Below are positions 48,723 to 57,202 of a stretch of DNA of 64,000 nt, one piece after another. Numbering within the stretch: the stretch's first letter is position 1; each line of letters starts with the position of its first letter. This DNA comes from Sva-07 sp963728195 (GTDB lineage Bacteria > Actinomycetota > Acidimicrobiia > Acidimicrobiales > Ilumatobacteraceae). The DNA lies in assembly GCA_963728195.1 (NCBI GenBank), contig CAVSIX010000005.1, forward strand, positions 124,001 to 188,000, written 5' to 3'. A program made the translations under genes and the position numbers. The notes under the pieces are model-generated. The model did not search any database and was not told the DNA's origin. It was given only the letters and a program-made list of their open reading frames with translations.

Positions 48723-50123
48723 ATGACCATCGAATTCGACCAGATGGAGGTGACCGACGACGGCCGGGGCGGCGACGGGCGCACACGCCGTCGCGTGGTC
48801 GGCGGAGTCGTCGCTGCGATGCTGATCGCCGCGGCCGCAGGCGTCGGGTACGGGATCGGCCGTGGTGTCGAGCGTGACCCGGCCGACACCGCCAGCGGTG
48901 GCGCCGGCGCTGCAGCGTCCGATGATGCGGTGGCCGCAACCACGACGCCGACCACGACGCCGACCACGGTCCCGACGCCGTCGGCCACGACACTCGTGCA
49001 GTCGACCGACGCCGGGGCCGACGACGCAACCCGGCTGGAGGGCGGCGATGTGGCGATGGCGTCATCGGGTGGCGTCGGATATGCGGCATTCGGTTCGCAG
49101 CCGATGGAGACGCTGTTCGAACGCACGACCGACAGCGGCGTGGTGTTGCGTGTGCAGCTCGGCCAGCTCTGGGACACCGGCGTGGCGGGCGACTGGGGGG
49201 CCGGCGACTGGCGTCCCGCACCATGGTGCTTCGAGGCGGGTCAACTTCGCGTGTCGATGGCGGGCAACGGCATCGTCGACGTCGGCGGAGTGCCGTGGTA
49301 CGCCGAGCCGTTCAAGGGGCGCGCCGTGTCGTGGCTGCTGCTCGGCGGCAACGACGGCGCTCCGCAGTGGGTGATCGTGGCGCAGGTGCCCGCTGACGTG
49401 ACCACGGTCCGCGTCGCCTTCGCCGACGGGTCGACCGACGAGGTCGTACCGCAGGCCGGCATGGCGGTGCTGACCGTTCCGGGGCAGCCGTCGACGCCGT
49501 TCACCGAGGGCGGCTCCACGTACTGGGCGGACCCGACCCCCGACTTCGAGCTCAGCTTCGAGGGAGGTGCCGAGCCGCTGACGGTCGGCTCCGAGGGTGT
49601 CGGAACCTGGGACGACCCCGAGTTCCGCGAGTCGTGCACCCCGCCGCCGCCAGCGCTTCCCGACGCCGGCGAGCAGCCCGCCGACCCGGCGGCCGCAGAG
49701 GCCGAGGTACGGGCGGCGATGGCGGCGCTGTACGGCGCGATCGGTGACGACGTCGAACGCAGCGACTTCATCGACGATCCCACCGGCGTCGCCGAGGCCC
49801 GCGAACAGGTGCAGGCGGGCGGCTACGCCGGCGACGCCGCCAGCGCCCGGGCAACGATCGACGAGCTGGTGTTCACCGCACCCGACGAGGCGTGGTTCCG
49901 CTACTCGATCGACACCGACGGCAACGACTTCGACAACCGCTACGGCATCGCCGTGAACGTCGACGGCATCTGGAAGATCACCAGGTCGACCGTCTGCCAG
50001 GACCTGTCGCTCGCAGGCGGCGACTGCGGCGCCGGCTGGAGCCCGATCTACCCGCCGGGCGCCTACGGCGGCATGGAGGGTGACGGCGGCGTCACTGCGA
50101 GCACCGTTTTCGTCGTCGATTGA
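48723..50123 (+). CDS. Membrane-anchored extracellular protein of unknown function
   Basis: 466 residues. A charged N-terminus (about 1-24) precedes one membrane helix (VVGGVVAAMLIAAAAGVGYG), a Thr/Pro/Ala-rich linker (about 55-95), and an extracellular part. The first ~200 residues outside are beta-rich (VRLEGG to WDDPEFRES region); a second region (about 325-445) looks like a SnoaL/NTF2-like or low-molecular Mce-associated fold with ITRSTVCQDLSLAGGDCG near the end. I do not recognise a named family. ATG 48723 has Shine-Dalgarno GAGAGGGGACG. It is divergent from the mycoredoxin gene. Confidence 0.75.
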   Translation: MTIEFDQMEVTDDGRGGDGRTRRRVVGGVVAAMLIAAAAGVGYGIGRGVERDPADTASGGAGAAASDDAVAATTTPTTTPTTVPTPSATTLVQSTDAGADDATRLEGGDVAMASSGGVGYAAFGSQPMETLFERTTDSGVVLRVQLGQLWDTGVAGDWGAGDWRPAPWCFEAGQLRVSMAGNGIVDVGGVPWYAEPFKGRAVSWLLLGGNDGAPQWVIVAQVPADVTTVRVAFADGSTDEVVPQAGMAVLTVPGQPSTPFTEGGSTYWADPTPDFELSFEGGAEPLTVGSEGVGTWDDPEFRESCTPPPPALPDAGEQPADPAAAEAEVRAAMAALYGAIGDDVERSDFIDDPTGVAEAREQVQAGGYAGDAASARATIDELVFTAPDEAWFRYSIDTDGNDFDNRYGIAVNVDGIWKITRSTVCQDLSLAGGDCGAGWSPIYPPGAYGGMEGDGGVTASTVFVVD

Positions 50124-50172
50124 CACCGGAACCGGACCGGCGCCGGCCGGCGGGTCCTGGCAGACTGGCGCG

Positions 50173-51291
50173 ATGAGCTCGCCGAACACCGAACCATCCG
50201 TGTACGCCGATCGCCTCGCACGGGTCCGCGCAGCGATGGCCGAACATGGGATCGACGCCGTGCTGCTGTCGGTGGGCCACGATCTGCCGTACCTGACCGG
50301 GTACACGGCGATGCCGCTCGAGCGCCTGACGATGCTGGTCGTGCCCCGCGATGCGGACGCCACGATGGTGATCCCCGCGCTCGAAGCGCCGCGCGTTCGT
50401 GAGGTGCCGAACGTGTTCGAGCTGTTGCCGTGGGGTGAGACGCAGGACCCGGTGGCCATCGTGGCCGGATTGGCATCGGGCTGCGAGCGCATCGCGGTCG
50501 GCGATCAGATGTGGGCGCGTTTTCTCGTCGAACTGCTCCCGCAGCTCCCCGGCGTCGAGTACCGCCGCGCCGTCGAGGTGGTCGGCCCGCTGCGGATGGC
50601 GAAGGATCAGGCCGAGATCGACGCGTTGGCCGCCGCCGGTGCGGCCGTCGATCGGATCGCCGGCGAGTTGCAGCGCGGCGAGATCCCGCTCGTCGGTCGC
50701 ACGGAGGCCGAGGTGTCGGCGCACCTGAGCCGTCGCATCGTCGAGGAGGGCCACGACAAGGTCAACTTCGCCATCGTCGCCGCCGGTGAGAATGCGGCGA
50801 GCCCGCACCATCACGCCGGGTCGCGGGTCATCGCCGAGAACGAGATCGTGCTGTGCGACTTCGGCGGCACGATGGCCGGCTACTGCTCCGACACCACCCG
50901 GTGCGTGGTCACCGGCGAGCCGAGCGCCGAGGTGGCCGAGGCCTACGAGGTGCTGCACGCCGCACAGCGTGCAGGCGTCGATGCCGGTGTGGTCGGCACG
51001 CCGTGCGAGGAGGTCGACCGGGTGACGCGCCAGGTGATCGCCGACGCCGGCTTCGGCGACTACTTCATCCATCGCACCGGCCACGGCATCGGGATGGAGG
51101 AACACGAGGACCCGTACATCGTCGAGGGCAACCGCCTCGCGCTCGAAGCGGGACACGCCTACAGCGTCGAGCCGGGTATCTACGTTCCGGGCAGGTGGGG
51201 GATGCGTCTCGAGGACATCGTGGTGGCCACCGATGACGGGCCACGCCGGCTGAACAACTCCGACCACGGTCTCGTCAGCGTCGTCGCTTGA
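50173..51291 (+). CDS. M24 family Xaa-Pro aminopeptidase/dipeptidase
   Basis: Cleaves peptides next to proline, cytoplasmic; 372 residues. The N-terminal creatinase-like domain covers about 1-150. The pita-bread catalytic domain has metal ligands Asp in CDFGGTMAGYCSDTTR (two), His in HRTGHGIGMEEHEDP, Glu in VEPGIYVPG and Glu in MRLEDIVVA. FAIVAAGENAASPHHHAG carries the substrate His. ATG 50173 is preceded by CAGACT (50161-50166), 6 nt away. Whether it prefers dipeptides (PepQ) or longer peptides cannot be read here. Confidence 0.92.
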   Translation: MSSPNTEPSVYADRLARVRAAMAEHGIDAVLLSVGHDLPYLTGYTAMPLERLTMLVVPRDADATMVIPALEAPRVREVPNVFELLPWGETQDPVAIVAGLASGCERIAVGDQMWARFLVELLPQLPGVEYRRAVEVVGPLRMAKDQAEIDALAAAGAAVDRIAGELQRGEIPLVGRTEAEVSAHLSRRIVEEGHDKVNFAIVAAGENAASPHHHAGSRVIAENEIVLCDFGGTMAGYCSDTTRCVVTGEPSAEVAEAYEVLHAAQRAGVDAGVVGTPCEEVDRVTRQVIADAGFGDYFIHRTGHGIGMEEHEDPYIVEGNRLALEAGHAYSVEPGIYVPGRWGMRLEDIVVATDDGPRRLNNSDHGLVSVVA

Positions 51292-51297
51292 GCGCGA

Positions 51298-51327
51298 ACC
51301 GGCTGCGACCGGCGGCGGTCAGCCGGT
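51298..51327. terminator. Hairpin between convergent genes
   Basis: ACCGGCTG (51298-51305) pairs with CAGCCGGT (51320-51327), with an inner ACCG / CGGT. It overlaps the stop codon region of the leftward lipoprotein gene and lies 7 nt after the peptidase stop, fitting a bidirectional terminator. Confidence 0.55.
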
Positions 51328-51984
51328 GGTGAACTTCGACTCGTCGGGCGTCGGGTTCGCCTCGACCAGTTCGATCACGACGTCGTTGCCGTCGTAGCGC
51401 GCCAACGGGCCCTCGTCGAGTGCGCAGTACACCTTGGTGCCGCCCGACACCGGGACGTCGGCGCACGTCGCCGGCTGCCCGGCGATCGTGTCGGTGTAGC
51501 CACGCGCCGGCGACAGGCTGCGACCGGCATCGACACGCAGGCGCCGGGCGAAGCTCGAGCCGTAGAAGTCGTGGGTGATCTGCACGTCGCTGACTCTGGC
51601 GTCGTTGATCACCGCCTCGCATTCGGCGGTCACCAGATCGCAGGTCGCAGCGGTGCCGGACCCGTCGAGGAACCGGACGTTGTTGATCGTGATCGATCGG
51701 CGGCTGTTGTCGGCCTGCACGACCGTGGCCGTCGACTCCTGGCCGCCGAGGCGGGTGAGCACCGTGTACTTGGCGGTGAAGCGCTCGAGGCCGACGCGGT
51801 CGAGCCGATCGAGGACAGCATCGATCGCCGGGTCGCCCGTGGCCTGCTGGGCGGGTTCGTCGGCGTCGAAGCTCGGCCGCGGTCCGGTGGCGCAAGCGGC
51901 GAGCGTCAGTGCGGAGAGGGTGACGACGCAGAGCGTCCGGAGTCGGCGGGGACCGGCGATGCGCCGGCGGCGGGGGAGGGCCAT
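51319..51984 (-). CDS. Putative lipoprotein of unknown function
   Basis: 221 residues. A basic N-terminus (MALPRRRRIAGPRRLR) and hydrophobic core end at lipobox LAAC (Cys about residue 31). The mature part has beta-type sequence (LERFTAKYTVLTRLGGQEST, RSITINNVRFLDGSG) with several Cys that may pair (TCDLVTAEC and TCADVP/VYCAL). This looks like the outer-leaflet lipid-binding LppX/LprG style only in general terms; no family is assigned. Minus-strand TAGCCT (51994-51999) lies 9 nt before the ATG. Divergent from the next membrane protein with 35 bp between. Confidence 0.72.
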   Translation of the reverse strand: MALPRRRRIAGPRRLRTLCVVTLSALTLAACATGPRPSFDADEPAQQATGDPAIDAVLDRLDRVGLERFTAKYTVLTRLGGQESTATVVQADNSRRSITINNVRFLDGSGTAATCDLVTAECEAVINDARVSDVQITHDFYGSSFARRLRVDAGRSLSPARGYTDTIAGQPATCADVPVSGGTKVYCALDEGPLARYDGNDVVIELVEANPTPDESKFTTG

Positions 51985-52005
51985 GGCGCTGCCAGGCTAC
52001 GGCGT

Positions 52006-52011
52006 TACCGT
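52006..52011 (+). promoter_or_regulatory. Candidate -10 hexamer of a leaderless promoter (52020 gene)
   Basis: TACCGT, 8 nt before GTG 52020. With the oppositely oriented TAGCCT (51994-51999) it makes a very tight divergent promoter pair. Confidence 0.5.
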
Positions 52012-52019
52012 TGGCGAAC

Positions 52020-52892
52020 GTGATCAGCCTCGACGCCGCCACCGTGCTGTTGCAGTGGGCGACCGGCGGCATGTTGTTCTGCTGGTTCACCACGCGCCGA
52101 CGCATCGCCAGCCTCGGCTACGGCTGGCTGCTGCGCATCGTCTACGCCGTGTTCGCCGCCGGTGCCTTCGCTGCCGGGCTTGCGTTCGGGGTCGTCGCCG
52201 TCCGTGAGGCGGCGTCGGTGGGAGTGGTCGTGTCGTGCCTCGCCGTGCTGGCGGTGTCGGTGCGTCGCCGAGCGGCCGGCGTGAGCGGAGCACGAGCCGA
52301 ACACGACCGTCGCAGTGAGCGGGTCGCAGCGATGACGGGCATCGAGCGCACGATCGACGTCACGCGCACCGAGCAGCACGACGACGTCGTCGGTCGCGAG
52401 TTCCCGCCGGTGCTCGACCTCGTGCCGGTCGCCATCGGCACGGTCGGCTTGATCGCTGCCGCGCTCGATGCGGGCGGCAACCCGGCCGTCGCACTGGCGC
52501 GCACGCTGGTGGGCGCCGCGTTCATCGGGGCGATCTCGGACGCGATGCTGCTCGGGCACTGGTATCTCACCCAGCCGGGGCTGCCGCGCCGCCTGCTGAA
52601 CGAGATGGTGTCGGCGCTGAAGTGGTTGTGGCCCGCGGAGGTGTTCGTGATGCTCCTGCCGACCGGCATGATCGCCGTCCTCACCGGATCGGTCGACGAC
52701 GGCTGGGGCGGCATGTTGGGCTGGATGTGGCTGATGTGTGCGATCACCACGATCGTGCTGATCTTCGTCACCGAGGCAGCGCTGAAGGAGCGGTCGTACT
52801 CGGCGGTGATGGCAGCGACCGGCCTGCTCTACCTCGCCATCCTCACCGGTTTCGGCATGGACATCGTCCCCCGCGCCATCCTCGCCTCCTGA
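52020..52892 (+). CDS. Multi-pass membrane protein of unknown function
   Basis: 290 residues with about eight hydrophobic helices, for example LLQWATGGMLFCWF at the start, IVYAVFAAGAFAAGLAF, VPVAIGTVGLIAAAL, EVFVMLLPTGMIAVL, and WLMCAITTIVLIFVTEAAL. A cytoplasmic loop of about 60 charged residues (RRRAAGVSGARAEHDRR onward) lies after the third helix. I recognise no transporter or enzyme motif. GTG 52020 is preferred for its -10 spacing; TTG 52011 is in frame. The ku gene follows after 82 nt. Confidence 0.72.
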   Translation: MISLDAATVLLQWATGGMLFCWFTTRRRIASLGYGWLLRIVYAVFAAGAFAAGLAFGVVAVREAASVGVVVSCLAVLAVSVRRRAAGVSGARAEHDRRSERVAAMTGIERTIDVTRTEQHDDVVGREFPPVLDLVPVAIGTVGLIAAALDAGGNPAVALARTLVGAAFIGAISDAMLLGHWYLTQPGLPRRLLNEMVSALKWLWPAEVFVMLLPTGMIAVLTGSVDDGWGGMLGWMWLMCAITTIVLIFVTEAALKERSYSAVMAATGLLYLAILTGFGMDIVPRAILAS

Positions 52893-52974
52893 ATCACACC
52901 GGTTGTGCGGTGTCAGGCACGTCGTAGCCGGTTGGCTGAGTTTGGCGGGGTGGGTGATGTGGTTGACTCTCTGC

Positions 52975-53805
52975 ATGGCACGGCCGGTGTGGAGTGGGAC
53001 GATCTCGTTCGGGTTGGTCGCGATCCCGGTGAAGCTGTTCCACGCCGTGCGCCGGCAGAGCGTGTCGTTCAATCAACTCGACGATCGCAACATGGCGCGC
53101 ATCCGCTACCGCAAGGTCAACGCGGAGACCGGTGAAGAGGTCGGCGACGACCACATCGTCAAGGGCTACGAGATCTCCAAGGGCCGCTACGTCGTCGTCG
53201 ATCCCGACGAACTCGAGCCGTTCATGCCGGTGGCCACCAAGTCGGTCGACCTCGAGGAGTTCGTCGATCTCGCCGACATCGATCCCGTGTACTTCGACAC
53301 CGCCTACCACCTGGCACCCGACGGGCCGCCCAAGCCCTACGTGTTGCTCGCCCGGGCGATGGAGGCCAGCGGCAAGGTGGCGATCGGTCGATTCGTGATG
53401 CGCAACAAGCAGTACACCGCGGCGATCCGCGCCGAGGAAGGTCGCCTGGTGATGTCGACGCTGGCCTACGCCGACGAGGTGCTCGATCCTGCCGACATCG
53501 ACGAACTCCAGGGCCTGGAGTCCGTCGAGGTCAACGACCGTGAAGTTGCGATGGCCGAAGCGCTCGTCGATTCGCTCGCCGCCGAGTTCGAGCCGGAGAA
53601 GTACCGCGACGAGTACCGCGAAGAGGTGATGGCGCTGATCCAGATGAAGGCAGACGGCGAGGAGTTCCAGGTGCCCGAGGTCGCCGCCGAGAAGCCGAAG
53701 GTGGTCGACATCATGGCCGCGCTCGAAGCCAGCGTCGCCGCCGCCAAGGATGCCCGCTCTCGCCACCCGGCCAAGAAGTCGGCGGCCAAGAAGAAGTCGG
53801 CCTGA
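52975..53805 (+). CDS. ku: Non-homologous end-joining protein Ku
   Basis: Ring-shaped homodimer that binds broken DNA ends and recruits LigD. The 276-residue protein begins MARPVWSGTISFGLVAIPVK, the bacterial Ku hallmark, and continues with DDHIVKGYEISKGRYV, VDLEEFVDLADIDPVYFD and KPYVLLARAMEASGKVAIGR. The last ~20 residues are Lys-rich (HPAKKSAAKKKSA), an extended C-terminus that in other bacteria adds DNA binding. The LigD polymerase gene follows after 20 nt, forming a repair operon. ATG 52975 gives the normal N-terminus. Confidence 0.96.
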   Translation: MARPVWSGTISFGLVAIPVKLFHAVRRQSVSFNQLDDRNMARIRYRKVNAETGEEVGDDHIVKGYEISKGRYVVVDPDELEPFMPVATKSVDLEEFVDLADIDPVYFDTAYHLAPDGPPKPYVLLARAMEASGKVAIGRFVMRNKQYTAAIRAEEGRLVMSTLAYADEVLDPADIDELQGLESVEVNDREVAMAEALVDSLAAEFEPEKYRDEYREEVMALIQMKADGEEFQVPEVAAEKPKVVDIMAALEASVAAAKDARSRHPAKKSAAKKKSA

Positions 53806-53825
53806 CCGGTCCGTCCTGACGATCG

Positions 53826-54728
53826 ATGGCCACTGCGATCGAGGTCGACATCGGCGGACGCGCCGTCAGGCTGACCAACCTCGACAAGGTGCTGTACCCG
53901 TCGGGATTCACCAAGGCCGAGGTCGTCGACTACCACCTGCGCATCGCCCCCACGATCATCGCGCACCTCGCCGGTCGTTGCATCACGTTCCGTCGTTATC
54001 CCGACGGCACGGACCGTGACGGGTTCTTCGAGAAGCGCTGCCCGACGCACCGGCCGGAATGGGTGCCGGTCGCGTTGGGTCCCGGCGATCGCAGCGGTGG
54101 CATCGAGTACTGCCGCATCGAGGAGCCCGCAGCGATGGTCTGGGCCGCCAACCTGGCAGCGATCGAGCTGCATGCGCCGATGGCGCTGGCGCGCGATCTC
54201 GACACGCCGCGCATCCTGGTGTTCGATTTCGATCCGGGTCCCGAGACGTCGATCGTCGAGTGCTGCGAGGTGGCGGTGGGGGTTCGAGGGGTGCTCGACT
54301 CGATCGGCCTGCGGGGCTGGTGCAAGACTTCCGGGTCGAAGGGCTTGCAGTTGTACGTGCCGCTCAACACGTCCGGGGCGACCCACGAGGCGACCGCCGA
54401 CTTCGCTCTCGCCGTGGGACAGGTGATGGAGCGCCAGATGCCCGGCCGGGTGACCACGGTGATGGCGAAGGTCGAGCGGCCCGGCAAGGTGTTCGTCGAC
54501 TGGAGCCAGAACGCGCACCACAAGACGACGATCGCGCCGTACTCGCTGCGAGCGCGCCACGATCCCACCGTGTCCACGCCGGTGACCTGGGACGAGGTCG
54601 AGGCCTGTGCGTCGGGTGACGTCGACCTGCGCTTCGAAGCCGCCGACGTGCTGGCCAGGGTCGACGAGCATGGCGACCTGTTCGCCGATGTCCTCACGCT
54701 CGAACAGCAGTTGCCGACCGCATCGTGA
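53826..54728 (+). CDS. ligD: LigD polymerase/primase domain protein (NHEJ polymerase)
   Basis: Stand-alone archaeo-eukaryotic primase-type polymerase that fills gaps at Ku-bound ends, preferring ribonucleotides. 300 residues: LTNLDKVLYPSGFTKAEVVD at the start, ITFRRYPDG, FFEKRCP, IELHAPMALARD, catalytic FDFDPGP (D-x-D), KTSGSKGLQLYVPL and DWSQNAHHKTTIAPYSLRA. Ligase and phosphoesterase domains are absent, so they must be encoded elsewhere. It follows ku and its stop overlaps the next GTG by 4 nt. The symbol is used in the sense of the LigD Pol domain. Confidence 0.92.
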   Translation: MATAIEVDIGGRAVRLTNLDKVLYPSGFTKAEVVDYHLRIAPTIIAHLAGRCITFRRYPDGTDRDGFFEKRCPTHRPEWVPVALGPGDRSGGIEYCRIEEPAAMVWAANLAAIELHAPMALARDLDTPRILVFDFDPGPETSIVECCEVAVGVRGVLDSIGLRGWCKTSGSKGLQLYVPLNTSGATHEATADFALAVGQVMERQMPGRVTTVMAKVERPGKVFVDWSQNAHHKTTIAPYSLRARHDPTVSTPVTWDEVEACASGDVDLRFEAADVLARVDEHGDLFADVLTLEQQLPTAS

Positions 54729-55759
54729 CCGCGATTTCCATACCGCGTGTGTTTCCGACATCGCCGAGCGGGGAACCTGAACACATCGTGACAGGAGGGG
54801 CGACTCCGTGGCCGAGTCCGGCCGGACCGTCGAATGCGGTCAGCCGCCGTCGACTGTTGATCGGCGCGCTCGGTGCCGTCGGTGTTGCCGCAACGACCGG
54901 CACGATCCTCGCCTCGACGCCCGGGCCGATCGACCAGCCGGCGACCGCCACGCAGGAGGCGGTGCGCCTGGACCCGCCTGATCCGGTCGGTGGATGGCTG
55001 CCGGGAACGCTCTACGTGGCGCTGTACGGCCACCCCGGTTCGTCGACGCTCGGATCGCTGGGAGAGCAGGGCGTCGAGCAGGCGGTCGCGCGAGCCGAGC
55101 TCGTCGCTGCTCCGTACGGCCAGTTCGGCCGTCCGGTCGTGCCGACGTTCGAGATCATCACCACCGTCGCATCGTCGTCGGCCGGATCCGACGGCGACTA
55201 CTCCAACGAGTTCCCCGCCTCGAAGTTCCAGCCGTGGATCGACGCCGCACGCGCCAACGACATGCACGTGATCCTCGACCTCCAATCGGGCCGTGCGACG
55301 TTCCCGTCACAGGCCCGGGAGATCGAAGGGCTGCTGGCCCAGCGCAACGTCAGCCTCGCACTCGACCCCGAGTGGCGTGTCGGCCCGACGCAGCGACCCG
55401 GTGGCGGTCGCATCGGCACGGTCGACGGGACCGAGGTCAACGAGACGATCGACTATCTCGACGGCGTGATCCGGCGGTACTCGCTCCCGCCGAAGATGCT
55501 CGTCGTGCACCAGTTCACGCCATCGATGGTCACCAACAAGGCGATCATCCGTGGTACGTCCAACGTGCAGGTCGTTTTCCAGATGGACGGCTTCGGCTCG
55601 CTGGAGCTGAAGCTCGGCTCCTGGGACCGGATGGTCGCGGACCTCCCCGTGGGTGCAGCGACTGGCTGGAAGAACTTCTACGACGAGGATCGCCCCACCC
55701 CGACCCCTGCCGAGTCGCTCGCCGTGCGTCCCACCCCGATCTACATCAGCTACCAGTAA
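54725..55759 (+). CDS. Exported protein of unknown function with Tat-like signal
   Basis: 344 residues. Near residue 40 SRRRLLIGALGAVGVAATTG resembles a twin-arginine signal, although the second-position pattern is not ideal. The mature domain (about 95-344) has TLYVALYGHPGSSTLGSLGE, HVILDLQSGRATFPSQA, VSLALDPEWRV and KMLVVHQFTPSMV, which look like strands of a TIM-barrel glycosidase-like fold with conserved Asp and Glu. I cannot name the family. The GTG at 54725 overlaps the ligD stop; a GTG at 54788 would give a shorter leader. Its coupling to a repair gene is puzzling. Confidence 0.75.
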   Translation: MTAISIPRVFPTSPSGEPEHIVTGGATPWPSPAGPSNAVSRRRLLIGALGAVGVAATTGTILASTPGPIDQPATATQEAVRLDPPDPVGGWLPGTLYVALYGHPGSSTLGSLGEQGVEQAVARAELVAAPYGQFGRPVVPTFEIITTVASSSAGSDGDYSNEFPASKFQPWIDAARANDMHVILDLQSGRATFPSQAREIEGLLAQRNVSLALDPEWRVGPTQRPGGGRIGTVDGTEVNETIDYLDGVIRRYSLPPKMLVVHQFTPSMVTNKAIIRGTSNVQVVFQMDGFGSLELKLGSWDRMVADLPVGAATGWKNFYDEDRPTPTPAESLAVRPTPIYISYQ

Positions 55760-55828
55760 CCGGCGGTAGCACCGATCCATGTCGGGGGATGCCGCCACGG
55801 ACGTTTGCTCAACGGTCATCATGGTGCG

Positions 55829-57064
55829 ATGTCCGCCCGACGACGTCTCGGCCTGTGTGCGGCCGTCGGCGCACTCGTGCTCGCGGCGTGTTCGGCACCG
55901 ACTGCCGAGTCGGGAGGTCCGTCCTCCGACGTCGCTGCGTCGTCGACCGAGCTGTTCGACATCGCCGAACGCGACCCGTTGCCGTTCCCCGGCTATGCGA
56001 TCGACCGGGTCACGATCGCGCCGCTCCCGCGTCCGGACCAGCCGGCGGGCGCCGAGGCGCCGCCGCTCACCGGGTGGGCGGCGTTCGACGAATCCCTGGC
56101 GTCGTCGGTACTGGGTGGAGGCTCCGACGCCGTGTCGGTCGCCGTCGCGATCGACGGTGACATCGTCCACGAATCCGCGATGGGCGCCCGCGTGCCCGAC
56201 ACGTTCGACGCCGTCGCACCCGCCGACAAGTTCCGGATCGCGAGCATTTCCAAGACGATCACGGCGATCACCGTGCTGCAACTGGTGGAGGAAGGTCTCG
56301 TCGGCCTGGACGACCCCATCGGCGCCGCCGTCGCCGATGCGGTCGGTGTGCGAGCGCCCGGCATCGGCGTTGCGGACCTCACCGTGCGTCGTCTGCTCAC
56401 GCACACGTCGGGATTTCCGAAGTACGACAACCTGTTCTTCCGCAAGCAGGCGTCCTCGTGCGAGGAGGCCGCCGCCGTCGGCCTCAGCAGATCGCTGCAG
56501 GGTGGTGGCTACCGCTACAGCAACATGAACTTCTGCGTGCTCGGGCTGCTGATCGAGCAACTGACCGGACAGGACTACGAGCAGGTCGTGTACGAACGCC
56601 TCCTCACGCCGCTCGGGATCTCGGGGATGCGGCTCGCCCCGACCTACGACCCCGGACCGGGTGAGGTCGTGCACCGCAGTGCGCCCGGGCGCAACTACAT
56701 GGAGGTGCTCGGCGCCGCCGGCGCATGGGTCGCGTCACCGGGCGACCTCGTGACGATCATCGATTCGCTCGATCCGACGACGCCGGGCTGGAAACCGCTC
56801 GACGCCGCGACGGTCGCGGCGATGAAGACGGCGGTCAACGATCCCCTCGCACCCGATCGGGGCTACGGCATGGGGCTGATCCTCTACGGCGGTGGCGCAT
56901 CGGGTCACACGGGCACGATCGAGAGCACCCATGCAATGGTGCTCGACCGCACCGACAACGTCACGTGGGCCGTCACGGTCAGCGGCGAGAATCCCAGCGA
57001 CACCGTTCGACTGGCCGCACTGGTCGACCGGGCGCTCGTCGCCGGCGGATTCGTCGCAGGCTGA
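55829..57064 (+). CDS. Beta-lactamase-fold serine hydrolase, lipoprotein
   Basis: Class C/D-alanyl-D-alanine carboxypeptidase-type hydrolase of 411 residues. Signal peptide with lipobox LAAC (Cys about residue 21). Active-site motifs: FRIASISKTITAITVLQL (S-x-x-K), GYRYSNMNF (Y-x-N type), and GGGASGHTGT (HTG in place of KTG). It may cut peptidoglycan peptides or esters; these families do not by themselves imply antibiotic resistance. ATG 55829 is preceded by CATCAT (55817-55822), 6 nt away; ATG 55805 is in frame but lacks this. It faces repeat locus D. Confidence 0.87.
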   Translation: MSARRRLGLCAAVGALVLAACSAPTAESGGPSSDVAASSTELFDIAERDPLPFPGYAIDRVTIAPLPRPDQPAGAEAPPLTGWAAFDESLASSVLGGGSDAVSVAVAIDGDIVHESAMGARVPDTFDAVAPADKFRIASISKTITAITVLQLVEEGLVGLDDPIGAAVADAVGVRAPGIGVADLTVRRLLTHTSGFPKYDNLFFRKQASSCEEAAAVGLSRSLQGGGYRYSNMNFCVLGLLIEQLTGQDYEQVVYERLLTPLGISGMRLAPTYDPGPGEVVHRSAPGRNYMEVLGAAGAWVASPGDLVTIIDSLDPTTPGWKPLDAATVAAMKTAVNDPLAPDRGYGMGLILYGGGASGHTGTIESTHAMVLDRTDNVTWAVTVSGENPSDTVRLAALVDRALVAGGFVAG

Positions 57065-57081
57065 CGGATCGAACCTCCGTC

Positions 57082-57182
57082 CGATGAGCGAACAGCCGGC
57101 ATGTGGTCGGTTCGCTCATCGGTGGGTCGGGCCGTCGTGGTGCGATGAGCGAACAGCCGGCATGTGGTCGGTTCGCTCATCG
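57082..57182. repeat. Two tandem 40-bp palindromic units, 61-bp period (locus D)
   Basis: Units at 57082-57121 and 57143-57182 are identical; arms CGATGAGCGAAC and GTTCGCTCATCG are perfect over 12 bp, with a 16-nt centre including CCGGCATGTGG. The 21-bp spacer is 57122-57142. The block fills the gap between two convergent genes. Confidence 0.94.
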
Positions 57183-57202
57183 GTGGATCGGAGCGGGTGT
57201 CG

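Noticed and set aside
57082..57182. Integron attC-like recombination sites
   Set aside because: No integrase, no gene cassettes between units, and no attC core-site motif; the units are perfectly phased tandem copies.
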